Shown here: piece after piece, positions 32,401 to 41,241 of the stretch
How the letters are laid out: the number at the start of each line of letters is the position of its first letter
Numbering within the stretch: position 1 is the stretch's first letter
Source of the DNA: Bryopsis sp. KO-2023
Lineage: Eukaryota; Chlorophyta; Ulvophyceae; Bryopsidales; Bryopsidaceae
Assembly: GCA_030272585.1 (NCBI GenBank)
Contig: BSYQ01000003.1
Span: forward strand, 8,168,501-8,232,500
DNA length: 64,000 bases
Direction: 5' to 3'
The notes under the pieces: generated by a model
Seen by the model: only the letters and a program-made list of their open reading frames with translations
What the model was told of the DNA's origin: nothing
Databases searched by the model: none
Made by a program: the position numbers and the translations under genes

Positions 32401-33778
32401 GTTGGGAGGAGAGCCAACAGCCGAGGACAGCTCCAGTATATTGCAAACCTGGCAATGAAAGTAAATGCGAAATTGAATGGATGCAACTGCAAGCTGGTTC
32501 CGTTGTATGATGGTTTCTGTCCCATAACTAGTCAGAACTTTGCGTACATGGTTATTGGGGCGGATGTAACCCATCCGCAATCGAACCAGAGTCAGGAGCC
32601 ATCAGTAGCAGCCCTTGTGGGTAGCACAGATGTGTAAGTGCAGCAGAATTGGAACCAGGGATCTTCTTTGTTATGTTTCTTTCATAAAAATGCACACCCA
32701 AAGCACATGAAAATTCGGTGGCGGTGCTGCCTCACTGAATGATTTGTGTTGTACAGAGGAGCGACGACCTATGCGTGCCGAGTGGAAGTGATGCCTGGTC
32801 GAACAGAAATTATCAGCAATTTCAAGGAGAACATTAAGAGCCTGATTGATGGGTTTTTGTCTGCTCATAAGAGGCTCCCTGAGGCGCTCATTTACTACAG
32901 AGATGGGGTAGATGAGGGTTCTTTTGGAGTTGTCCTGGAGCAAGAATTCATGGCCATCCAGCAGGTATTGAAAACTTTAATCGGTCTGTTAAAAGTGGAT
33001 TCAGTGTTTTGTGGTGTTTTGTGCAGCTGGGAAAAGCTGTGCTTTGAGAAAAGCAACATTTCATTTTGGGCTGAAAAGTGTTGATTTTGATATTCACAGG
33101 CATGCCAGTCTATCAAGGACGGCTACCTTCCGCCAATTACTTTCATCATAGTCCAGAAAAAGCATCATACCAAGATTTTTGCTGGTCAAGGATCTGAGAC
33201 GGATAGGTCAGGAAATGTCAAGCCAGGCGTGGTGGTGGATGACATGATTACTAGCTGTGGTGGCTTTAATTTTTTCTTGACGTCGCATGCTGGCCTGCAA
33301 GGAACAAGCAGGCCGACGCATTATCATGTTCTTGTGGACCAATGCAAATTTGGTCCGGACATAATCGAGTTGATGACCTACTGGATGACCTACACTTTTG
33401 CCCGTTGCTCACGGTGAGTCTGGAGATATTCTTAACGTTCGAGCAAGAAATTCCTGGTTGTGTTCAGCAAGAACACTGGAGATCAATGCAAAAGAATCAT
33501 CTACTTGTATGTCTTGGCTGCAGCTACTTTCTGGCTACTTTTCCTATTGGGCGTGCGTGGTGTTCTGACGAATAATCTTGTGAAACGACTAAGTGTTGGT
33601 TGGTGCCTTCTGTAGGTCTGTTTCTGTTGTCCCTCCAATCTATTATGCTCACTTGGCTGCCGCCAGGGCCAAACTTCTGCTTGAGTCTCCGTCAGATGAA
33701 GGAAGTGATGTCCATGGTGGAGCTTTCCCTGATGTCCGCATCAATCCTCAATTGATGAACAGGATGTTTTACATATAG
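29453..33778 (+). CDS. AGO: Argonaute (PAZ-PIWI small-RNA effector)
   Basis: Twelve exons: 29453-29615, 29702-29823, 29910-30048, 30165-30382, 30470-30691, 30837-31010, 31132-31352, 31571-31751, 31936-32633, 32757-32964, 33100-33413 and 33616-33778. They sum to 2823 nt with every phase consistent, giving 940 residues. Residues 1-60 are almost only Gly/Arg/Tyr (RGG repeats). The N, L1, PAZ, L2, MID and PIWI regions follow in usual order. The PIWI catalytic residues are present: Asp in GADVTHP (about 690), Asp in YYRDG (about 762) and His in RPTHYHV (about 856), so it should be able to slice. The MID region (CLCPES..CITGPN) and the end MFYI fit plant-lineage AGOs, which usually end MFYC or MFFC. 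It loads small RNAs for RNA cleavage or transcriptional silencing. The clade (AGO1-like or AGO4-like) cannot be decided by eye. Confidence 0.92.
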
Positions 33779-34815
33779 TGTCTTGGTAGACAGAACACTT
33801 GATGAGAGTTTTTTTGCCTTGCTAGAAGTGATTAAAAGTGTGGTGATTTAGAAGTGGGAGGATGTGGGTTCAAAGGTCATCATTGGGTTCCGTCATTGGG
33901 TGTTTGATAAATCATTATATGGGGGTGTATTCTATGGGTCTTGTTCTTGCAAAGTAAATTTTGTTTAGTTTTTCTTGGTGGGGCGAATTGAGGGTTGTAT
34001 TGATAGATACGTAATTCTTGATGTAATGACAGAGAGAATCTGAAAATATCATCAGATTTGTGTTTTGTCTCTTTGTGCCCAAACTTCTATTGTCCCAAAT
34101 GGGGGATAACTTCTTGACGAAGAATATGCCCAAGAGAATTATCAGTTGTGAGAAGTACGTTCTCGTGTTTCAAGTACTGTAGTTTACGGGTGGGCGTTGG
34201 GATCGGAAAAAGTGGCAGACGGTTCGGTTATATATTATGTAACAGAGTCGCGTCGACACGAACACGCACAACGGTAGGGGCTTCCAACAGCCAACCGCCT
34301 CAACAACAAACTCGATTTAAACAGAAACCGTTAAAAACAATAGCAAACTCAATCCCCAGTAATATACCCTCGCCTGGGTATTTCGAAACGCCATCCCCTG
34401 CAGCGAGAGCACCTCTCACGAACACAAACTCACGACTCATTCGCCTGTCACTCCAGATGCCAGAAAAACGCCCTCTCCCAGACACTAGAGTCCACACGCC
34501 ACCAAGCGCCAGAAACAAGGACGTCGCCAAACTCGCGTTTTCGTCGATGACTAAAAAGTTTGTCCACCGAACGATGCACAAATGCCAGAGCATCTCCACC
34601 AGTGTTACCGGTGATTCTGGGCTGGATGGGGCAAAGAAACTATTCGACCAACCCAACGCGATGACTTACAACCCAATCATAATACGTTCGTTCACTCAGT
34701 TCCACTTCTTAAGAATCCACATCCCACCATTCCGGTTACTGTCATTATGTCCTAACTGTCCCAAGTCAACCCCTTTTCCATTCCACATCAGCCACACAAC
34801 TGACCCTGGAACACC
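33779..34815. other. Argonaute 3' flank and MITE-like sequence with an unexplained ORF
   Basis: 33779-34140 is the AGO 3' region. A plus-strand frame from 34148 to 34882 is open for 244 codons, rich in Pro/Ser/Thr, and runs into the hairpin at 34816, so it is probably not a gene. AGAGCATCTCCACC at about 34590 matches, inverted, GGAGATGCTCT at about 35079-35089 and again near 35095. This suggests the ends of a small inverted-repeat element that encloses the hairpin. Confidence 0.4.
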
Positions 34816-35075
34816 GGTGTTCGCAGTCTCAGTTGCAACTCGCGCACGTGCGAGTCGCTCGCCACAGTCATTCGTATCGTGACACCGTCATTGTGAATTT
34901 ACGTGATTTTTGGCTGTACGAACTGCGCATCGCCTCAGTTCAAGGGGTCCAAGTGAGGCGATGCGCAGTTCGTACAGCCAAAAATCACGTAAATTCGCAA
35001 TGACGGTGTCACGATACGAATGACTGTGGCGAGCGACTCGCACGTGCACGAGCTGCAACTGAGACTGCGAACACC
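34816..35075. repeat. Near-perfect 122-bp inverted repeat (hairpin) with 16-nt loop
   Basis: Left arm 34816-34937 and right arm 34954-35075 are reverse complements with only a few mismatches; loop GTTCAAGGGGTCCAAG. If transcribed it would make a long dsRNA hairpin suited to Dicer. The flanking GAGCATCTCC-type motifs suggest a MITE core. A young MIRNA-like locus is an alternative. Confidence 0.7.
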
Positions 35076-35575
35076 AGTGGAGATGCTCTAAGTGGGAGAT
35101 GCTCTAAGTGGGCTGTACACCAACGTGGATGTATTGGTTAGCGGTACGGTTATGGGAATGAACGGATATTAAAGTGACGGTGATGTCTTGTAATCCACTG
35201 CCTCTTTGGCGTTGCCTATACGCTGTAAGACCATCCCCGTGTTCATTTGGTGGCCAAGAAGCAGAGCTGGGCTGTACCGTAACGACCCCCAAAACACGGT
35301 GCGAACCGTACCGTACCGTAAGGGGTCGTTACGGTACGGTACGGTATCGGATATTTTCACGTTACGGTACAACATCGGTACCGGGTCGGTACAATACGTT
35401 GTCGCCAACGGGCGCCACCCGTGTAACGGTCGTTGTTGCAACGTGTCACTGGCGTTGTTGTACCGCCCTAGACGGTTCGAGTAACGATGTTCGTTACAAC
35501 AACGTAATGACGTTGCAATAACGTCATGTGGATGACGTACAAAGTGACCCCCGCAGGGTCCCCAGAACCCAAAGG

Positions 35576-35650
35576 AACCAAGTAGGATTCGAACACCGTA
35601 CTGCACGGTGTCGAGTCATCTACACTAAGCACTAAGCCAAGTGGACCACG
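35576..35650 (-). pseudogene. tRNA-like sequence (left)
   Basis: On the minus strand it carries an A-box-like TGGTCCACTTGGC (35648-35636) and a B-box-like GTGTTCGAATCCT (35596-35584). It lies as the mirror image of the sequence at 35742-35818. The cloverleaf is imperfect. Confidence 0.45.
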
Positions 35651-35741
35651 ATGATTTTGTGGTTGTTGCAATAATATACCCTAATTTCACAGAATTACAA
35701 ACAGATTAAGGTATATGATCGCAACAGCCACAGAATCATCG

Positions 35742-35818
35742 TGGTCCACTTGGCTTAGCGCTCAGTGTAGATGACTCGGTACCGTGCGGTACGGTGTTCG
35801 AATCCCACTCGGTTCCCT
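35742..35818 (+). pseudogene. tRNA-like sequence (right)
   Basis: A-box-like TGGTCCACTTGGC (35744-35756) and B-box-like GTGTTCGAATCCC (35796-35808) in plus orientation, transcribing away from its partner. About 90 bp, including an AT-rich symmetric spacer, separates the two. Confidence 0.45.
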
Positions 35819-36353
35819 TGGGTTCTGGGGACCCTGCGGGGGTCACTTTGTACGTCATCCACATGACGTTACTGCAACGCCATTACGTTATTATACCGAC
35901 CTGGCCGTTGTTGTAACGTGTTATCGTTACACGTAACTGTAGGAGAGGAGTGACTGTGTGTTCTAGTTGGAAAGGGTTAGGATAGTGGGAGGAATGGAGG
36001 GTCACAGTTAATCGGTTATTACTGTCAAACTGGATGTGGAACTATTAATTGGGGTGGAACATGGACGCTTTGTAAGATTTTGATTGAGTCTTATCCTTTA
36101 GTTGGTGGCCAAGAAGGGGAAGCAGAGTTGCTTTGCTCTGACGGCTTTTTGGATTGAATATTGTTCTCCGTCTTCTATCGTTGCGATTATTTCTGTGATA
36201 TCTTTGGCCGACGCCACAACGACGTGGTCAAGCAGCAAACCGTCAGCGGACTTCGTCTTCGATACCTTCGAGGAAAAGCTTTCGCACCACGCTGTGCTGG
36301 GAAAACAGGCTTGATTGAATTGATGTCTGTGAAAAATATTATTGACCAGTGAC

Positions 36354-36705
36354 CAGACATGGGCTGAGACCCCTGTGCACAGGACAGGACAGAACAGACT
36401 GTCTGTGCTGTGCACAGGGTCAGACCTGTGCTGCACAGGTGCACAGACCTGTACAGCACAGCACAGACAGGGTCTGTGCAGTTCTGTGCAGATTCTGTGC
36501 CAAATCTGTGCAGATTCTGTGCAGTTCTGTGCAGATTCTGTGCAGTTCTGTGCAGATTCTGTGCAGATCTGTGCTGTGCTGTGCAGGTCTGCTCACCTGT
36601 GCAGCACAGGTCTGACCCTGTGCACAGCACAGACAGTCTGTGCTGTTCTGGCCTGTGCAATTCCGCTGCACAGGACAGGGGTCTGTCCTGTGCAGCCCAT
36701 GACTG
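36354..36705. mobile_element. hAT-like MITE built from TGTGCA repeats (copy 1), TSD CCAGTGAC
   Basis: The ends CAGACATGGGCTG and CAGCCCATGACTG are inverted repeats (12 of 13 match). The 8 bases CCAGTGAC flank both sides (36346-36353 and 36706-36713). An 8-bp duplication and CAG ends are typical of the hAT superfamily. The 352-bp interior is almost only CTGTGCAGTTCTGTGCAGAT-type repeats and their complements, so either strand can fold. It is non-coding. Confidence 0.85.
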
Positions 36706-36887
36706 CCAGTGACGCGCAGCTAGCGTTTTTCGAACGGAAAGAGAAGCTGGGTCGAAAAAGGGTTTTGAAGTGTGAAACCGGACAGACCGGCAATTTGGAC
36801 CGGTGTTTTTATTTGCATTGTGGGCAGACAGTGCATTGATTTGGATTTGCTTATACCAGGCAAACGGAGACGTACGCTCATTCACCA

Positions 36888-37247
36888 TTGGAGTTGGTGT
36901 GTGGTCTGAAACCACGGTTGCCAGGAGAAGTGTGGATATCGGACAACGGAGTCGCAGTTCCAGTTATGGAAGTGGGGAAAGAATTGGGCTGCTTGGGATT
37001 AATTCGCGATCATGCAGTGGACGTCATGGGTGAGAAAAGGGACCAATGGGCAAGGAATAGCGCGTATGGCGGCACGGAGCACATCAAACAAGGAGATCGG
37101 GTTATGGTTTTGACGGAGCTCAAACAACGGAGCAAGGTGGAGGTATACTGGCGAGGGCCATACGAGGTGGACTGGGTTGGAGAGAGAGGAGCGGTACGTG
37201 TAAAGGGTAAGTTGTTTGCCGATTGGCAAATAAAAACCTTGAAATAA
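36888..37247 (+). pseudogene. C-terminal integrase fragment of the LTR retroelement
   Basis: 119 codons ending at 37247. The last 50 residues match the GPY/F-type C-terminal domain of Ty3/gypsy integrases (IKQGDRVMVLTE, then VYWRGPYEVDWVGERGAVRV). The catalytic core is missing, so it is non-functional. Confidence 0.6.
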
Positions 37248-37995
37248 AGCAATTGTTTACCTGTTTTTTTGAGTGAGTAATGTTGAGTGGAAAAAGGGTG
37301 AAGTGGGGAAGTTGTTTTTTTGATGAAGGAGTGAAATGGAATGAATGGGTAGGCAAGGGATTTGTATGGGTTTTTCGTTTATCAACTGTATGGGGAATGG
37401 TATGATGTCAGTGGGCAATATTTTCTGAAATGGGCAAAACAGAGGGAAGGAAAAGTTTGGGAATGGTGAAGTTTTCCGAAAAGATATTGGTGGATGGATT
37501 TTTAAGGCAATCGTGAGGGCACGATTAAGCATCGTGGGGGAGGCCTGTAGGAGAGGAGTGACTGTGTGTTCTAGTTGGAAAGGGTTAGGATAGTGGGAGG
37601 AATGGAGGGTCACAGTTGATCGGTTATTACTGTCAAACTGGATGTGGAACTATTAATTGGGGTGGAACATGGACGCTTTGTAAGATTTTGATTGAGTCTT
37701 ATCCTTTATAACGCAACCGATCGTTGTTGTAACGTCTTGCCTCGGTGCGGACGTTATAGCAGCCGGCGTAGACGTTACTGATAACGTACTGCGTTACAAC
37801 AACGCTTTGGCGTTACAGTAACGTCGGATCGTTGTTGTACCGGACTTGGACGTTGTTGTACCGACTGGGTCGTTGTTGTAACGTGTGCAACGTGTTGTAA
37901 CGTCCGGTCGGTGCGTGCACCGACCGGACACGTTACTGTACCGACCCTGTGCGTTACGGTACGGTGCGTTACAAACGGGTTACTGCCCAGCTCTG

Positions 37996-38897
37996 CAAGT
38001 GATACAACCACTGCGACTTCGACTGTGGGGGACTCTGGCAGTGGGAAAGGCGAGCCTCGCTGCCTCCTCCATTCGAATGTGGTTATTCGAGGCAAACAAA
38101 CACCGGCGTTGTTGGACACGGGTGCGTCGACGAATGTGATGCACCTGCATTCGGTGCAGCGACTTGGATTGAGTGTGCAGCAAAAAAAGGCGCGCACGCT
38201 GGAGGGGATTGGGTCGCGTTCGATCCAAACACTGGGTCAAACGACGACAGTCGTCCAACTGGGGGATGAAAGTGTACCCCTTTCGTTCGATATCCTTCCT
38301 GGACGTGGTCGTGTGATTATAGGGAAGCTGGCTTTGGGCAAGATGCAGTATTTATTAGACCCCCAAGAGGACCTCTTGATTCATAAACCCACAGGGCATT
38401 TAGTGCCTTGCTTTCCTGTAAAGGGGGGTGATAAAATGGACGAGACGAAAAAAATTGATGGGAAAAGTGGTTGGGTTCTTCGACAGAATCCACAGGGCAT
38501 GACTTGTGTGCGTCGAAAGGGGGCCGAGGATGAATATGATCTCTGTCTGTCCTCAGGCTTTACGTTGGCTCCAGGAGAAAAGCGTTACCTGGACACAGGT
38601 ATCGTTCACACGCCCCCGCCTCATCACCTGGCTCTTGTTACTCCTCGTAATGTTGCTTCTGCACAGCAAAATCTTTTGGTGCATACTGTTTTCGGCGGAG
38701 GGCATGGGGCTTCGGAGGTACTCCCTCTACTGGTGGAAAATATCGGGCAGCGTGGTTTGCGATTCGCGGCCGACACCAAAATTGCGCGGACTTTCTTGGT
38801 TAAGACCGCCAGCGCAAAAGTGTCCATGGGGGTGGTTCCTGGACTGGACGTTTCGACGACTGATGTCACGGTGGTTGGGGCATCTATAGAGACGTAA
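37996..38897 (+). CDS. Retroelement aspartic protease plus dUTPase-like domain
   Basis: The plus-strand open frame enters from the right end of the palindromic element and stops at 38895-38897. The protease-like part has PALLDTGASTNVM (active-site DTG-A-S) and a later hydrophobic-hydrophobic-G motif (RVIIGKLALG), as in retropepsins. The second half follows the trimeric dUTPase pattern: EYDLCLSSGFTLAPGEKRYLD, TGIVHTPPPHHLALVTPRN, then a VHTVFGGG stretch and LLVENIGQRGLRF. Catalytic Asp and Ser positions of true dUTPases are not clearly kept. The gag upstream is missing because the palindromic element lies there. It is most likely part of an LTR retrotransposon. Protease is likely; the dUTPase fold is an inference from the pattern. 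Confidence 0.55.
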
Positions 38898-39424
38898 AAA
38901 AACTGAGGGAGGTGCAGGTTGAGACCACTCGGGAAACGGACTACCTGCCAGTGCAGGATGGTGAATGGATACATTTTCCGTTTGGGCGCAGTCTGGTTTT
39001 AGGACCACAACAGGTTATAAGTTTGATTTTTCCTTTTCGAGTTTTATCTGAATTTGGGGAGCTATTTGATACCTTGGGAAACAAGAATGTGACTTTAGCC
39101 CTTAAGGTCAGGAGTGGGGGTCAGATTTGGGCTGGAGTCTGCAATTTATCACAAGAACCGCAACACCTGACCCCGAAACAAAAGGCGTTCAGTATTCGAG
39201 GGACCCTGGCAGGTTTGACATCTTTTGAAGGTGTTCCATTACCTATTCGGAAGCTGGGCTGTGGGGGGAGTGTGCTGAGGGACAGGATGGTTGGATCCAG
39301 TGTGGCAAATCCTGAAATATTGGAGGGCCACTTGGAGAGGAGTGAGGTCTGCAGAAGCAGGAATGGTTCAGGTCCTTCAGACCTGCAGACTAAAGGACTG
39401 GTAGTCAGCGGATTGGCAGACTGA
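38898..39424 (+). CDS. Second dUTPase-like segment, in the -1 frame of the preceding ORF
   Basis: The open frame overlaps the end of the protease/dUTPase-like ORF and reads VKKLREVQVETTR into FGRSLVLGPQQVISLIFPF, then NKNVTLALKVRSGGQIWAGVCNLSQEPQHLTPKQKAFSI. The order resembles a second, diverged dUTPase-like barrel. It ends at TGA 39422-39424 after a Gly/Ser-rich low-complexity part. It may be reached by -1 frameshifting or may simply be a decayed continuation. Confidence 0.4.
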
Positions 39425-40189
39425 CGAAGTGGCAGAGTAGTCGGGCTGACAGGGTTGCTGATGGCAGACAGGTGCTGGCAGCGTTGCAGAACGTGGGCTG
39501 CAGAGCTGGCAGGCACAAGGTTCTAGAAGGTCTTAGGTGGCAGACTCAGGACCGCAGTACCGTGCAAGGTGTCTGAGGCTGCATGTCATGAAAGGGGACT
39601 GAAAGGAACTTGGTAGTTTGATGGTCTGCAACACTGATGCAGACTGATGTTATGGCTTAGGATCAGTTTGGATCAGGGTTGGAAGAAACGGTATAAGTTG
39701 TTGGGGTTTGGACATTCTTGTAACCTTAGTTTGGAACCTGATCTCTCCTTGAACCTTGCTAGGTTCAAGTGTTTCTCCCATGGTCGTTCAATAGAACGGC
39801 AGTTTCAGACTGGCAGACCGGCAGGGTCGCAGTCTTCGATGGACTTGAGTGGAAAAAGCGATCTGCAGGGGCAGATTCGTTACAAGCGTGGTAGGGCCTT
39901 TTGCAGTCGCGGACTCAGGTCCGCGGGCGGTTTGCTTGTCTGCTTCGCTTGGGCTGGTAGGCTCTGTTTTTAGTTTTCTTCTTTCGCGTGAGGGGGATTT
40001 TTTCGGAAAGGGTGATCAGGGGATAGTGTGATTTTGTAGTACGACCCCGACGGCGATCGGCTTGAGTACAGTGTGGGACGTGTGGGACAGTGTTGTATGG
40101 TACATTGGGTGTGTGTCGGACTGGGGGGACTTGGACGGATTCCGCGAGCCACCGGTCATCGCGGTGATATGCCTTAGGGTAAAACCCGA

Positions 40190-40221
<32 letters not shown>
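39425..40221 (+). other. Non-coding stretch ending in poly(A)
   Basis: 39340-39650 is rich in CTGCAGAC/GGCAGAC-type motifs, a further self-complementary composition. The stretch ends with TTAGGGTAAAACCCGATGT followed by 29 A residues (40193-40221), the 3' end of a plus-strand retroposon whose start I cannot place. The poly(A) abuts the broken LINE ORF2 at 40222. Confidence 0.5.
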
Positions 40222-40225
<4 letters not shown>

Positions 40226-41241
40226 GATAACAGTGGTGTCCACCATGTATGGAAAGCCGGTTTCCATTTGACTGTTGGCACGCAAGCCGTAATCACCTCT
40301 TTCAGAATTCTTTCAAAGAGGAGAATGTCATCCTCAAAATAATCCGGTATTTGTAACCATTGATGACCAGCACGTGAATCCAATCCTTGTAGGCGTTCCC
40401 AGAGCATCATCATGAATGAATCCCAGTCCACTGATTTCCACTTACGAACTGTTTTTGAACTTATTGGAGCTGCTCCCCGATTTAGCTGGAATTCCAGACA
40501 AGAATGATCCGATAGGCCCTCAGCATGGTCTGAGACGTGCCAGTGGTGCACCAACAGTGTTGATTGCAACGTGACATCGATCCAGTGATCCCTTCCAAAA
40601 TTATCCACAAACGTTGGTGGACTGTCCATGTCATTCACCACTAAGAGATCCTTTGATGTTATTAAATTTTCCAGACGTCTTCCGAGCGCATTAGTCTGAA
40701 TATGTTCTGGGCCCCACATACTGGAATGTCCATTGGCATCCATTCCAACCAAAAAATCTGTTTGTTCTGTTTGCAGATCAGAGATAATGGATTCCAAAGT
40801 ATCCAATCCTGCTCCCGATGTTGGTTGCACATAGGTAGACAACAACAGGAGTGGTCTGCCCCGTAGCATCACCTCGATCCCAATGGTACGATCATCATCA
40901 TAATTCTTCCTTTGAGCAGAAATCGTGGTCTTGTAGAGAATGGCCACAAACTGAGTTGAAAATATTTCGAAGCCCGGTACTGATTGCTCCCGAATGTTGT
41001 AGTCTTGGAGGAGCAACACATCCGGCAGCAAATCCATGTCCCAGGCTGTGGGATCCAAGCCCTGAATCGATTCATCAGACTCCCCAACAGAAGTAAGTCG
41101 AACATCGGCAGCACCCATGTGCAAAGTATGTGATCCAGAGCTTGTATTGTTTTTGTTTTTTTCGTTTTTTTCGTGCACGGCCGGCAGCAGACCGTGTAAG
41201 TAGTAAAGATTCTGTCGGCAGTTTCCTTGCAAGATTCTCAT
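40222..41241 (-). pseudogene. LINE ORF2, N-terminal endonuclease part only
   Basis: From ATG 41241 the frame encodes an apurinic-type endonuclease: ILQGNCRQN, LLLQDYNIREQSVPG, LVGMDANGHSSMWG, WIDVTLQS and SDHSCLEFQL correspond to the conserved Asn, Glu, Asp-x-Asn and Ser-Asp-His motifs. The frame then runs into the poly(A) tract, read as FFFFFFFF. There is no reverse transcriptase, so it is defective. Confidence 0.8.

Larger units (their letters stand above)
35938..37708 (+). mobile_element. Small LTR retroelement (deletion derivative), 163-bp LTRs, TSD TAAC
   Basis: LTRs 35938-36100 and 37546-37708 both begin TGTAGGAGAGG and end ATCCTTTA; I noticed one difference between them (CACAGTTAATCGG versus CACAGTTGATCGG). 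The flanks share TAAC (35934-35937 and 37709-37712). TGGTGGCCAAGAAGGGG two bases after the 5' LTR is a likely primer-binding site, and GTGGGGGAGGCC just before the 3' LTR a polypurine tract. The interior keeps only the end of an integrase and carries a MITE, so the copy cannot move on its own. The few LTR differences mean a recent insertion. Confidence 0.8.
35262..37995. mobile_element. Palindromic GTAC/AACGTT-rich element with a divergent tRNA-like pair, split by an LTR insertion
   Basis: The left end CAGAGCTGGGC (35262-35272) and the right end GCCCAGCTCTG (37985-37995) are exact inverted repeats. The arms consist of repeated ACGGTACGGTACGGT, CGTTGTTGTAACG and similar self-complementary motifs. 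The centre holds two tRNA-like sequences in opposite orientation between CCCCGCAGGGTCCCC-type blocks (about 35548 and 35839). An LTR element fills 35938-37708. I do not see a clean target duplication (CCAAGAAG versus CAAGTGAT), so the host site may be rearranged. No transposase is present. The end sequence resembles that of the TGTGCA-rich MITE (CAGACATGGGCTG). Confidence 0.6.

Noticed and set aside
34148..34882. 244-codon plus-strand ORF after Argonaute
   Set aside because: No family resemblance; it ends inside the hairpin arm and has biased Pro/Ser/Thr composition, so it is more likely part of a MITE-like sequence.
36342..36839. Cys/Gln-rich ORFs over the TGTGCA repeats (also at 56302-56757)
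   Set aside because: They are translations of a simple repeat and appear in several frames on both strands.
37911..37995. Start of the protease ORF inside the palindromic element
   Set aside because: The first ~28 codons are translations of the element's arm, so the true coding region begins after 37995.
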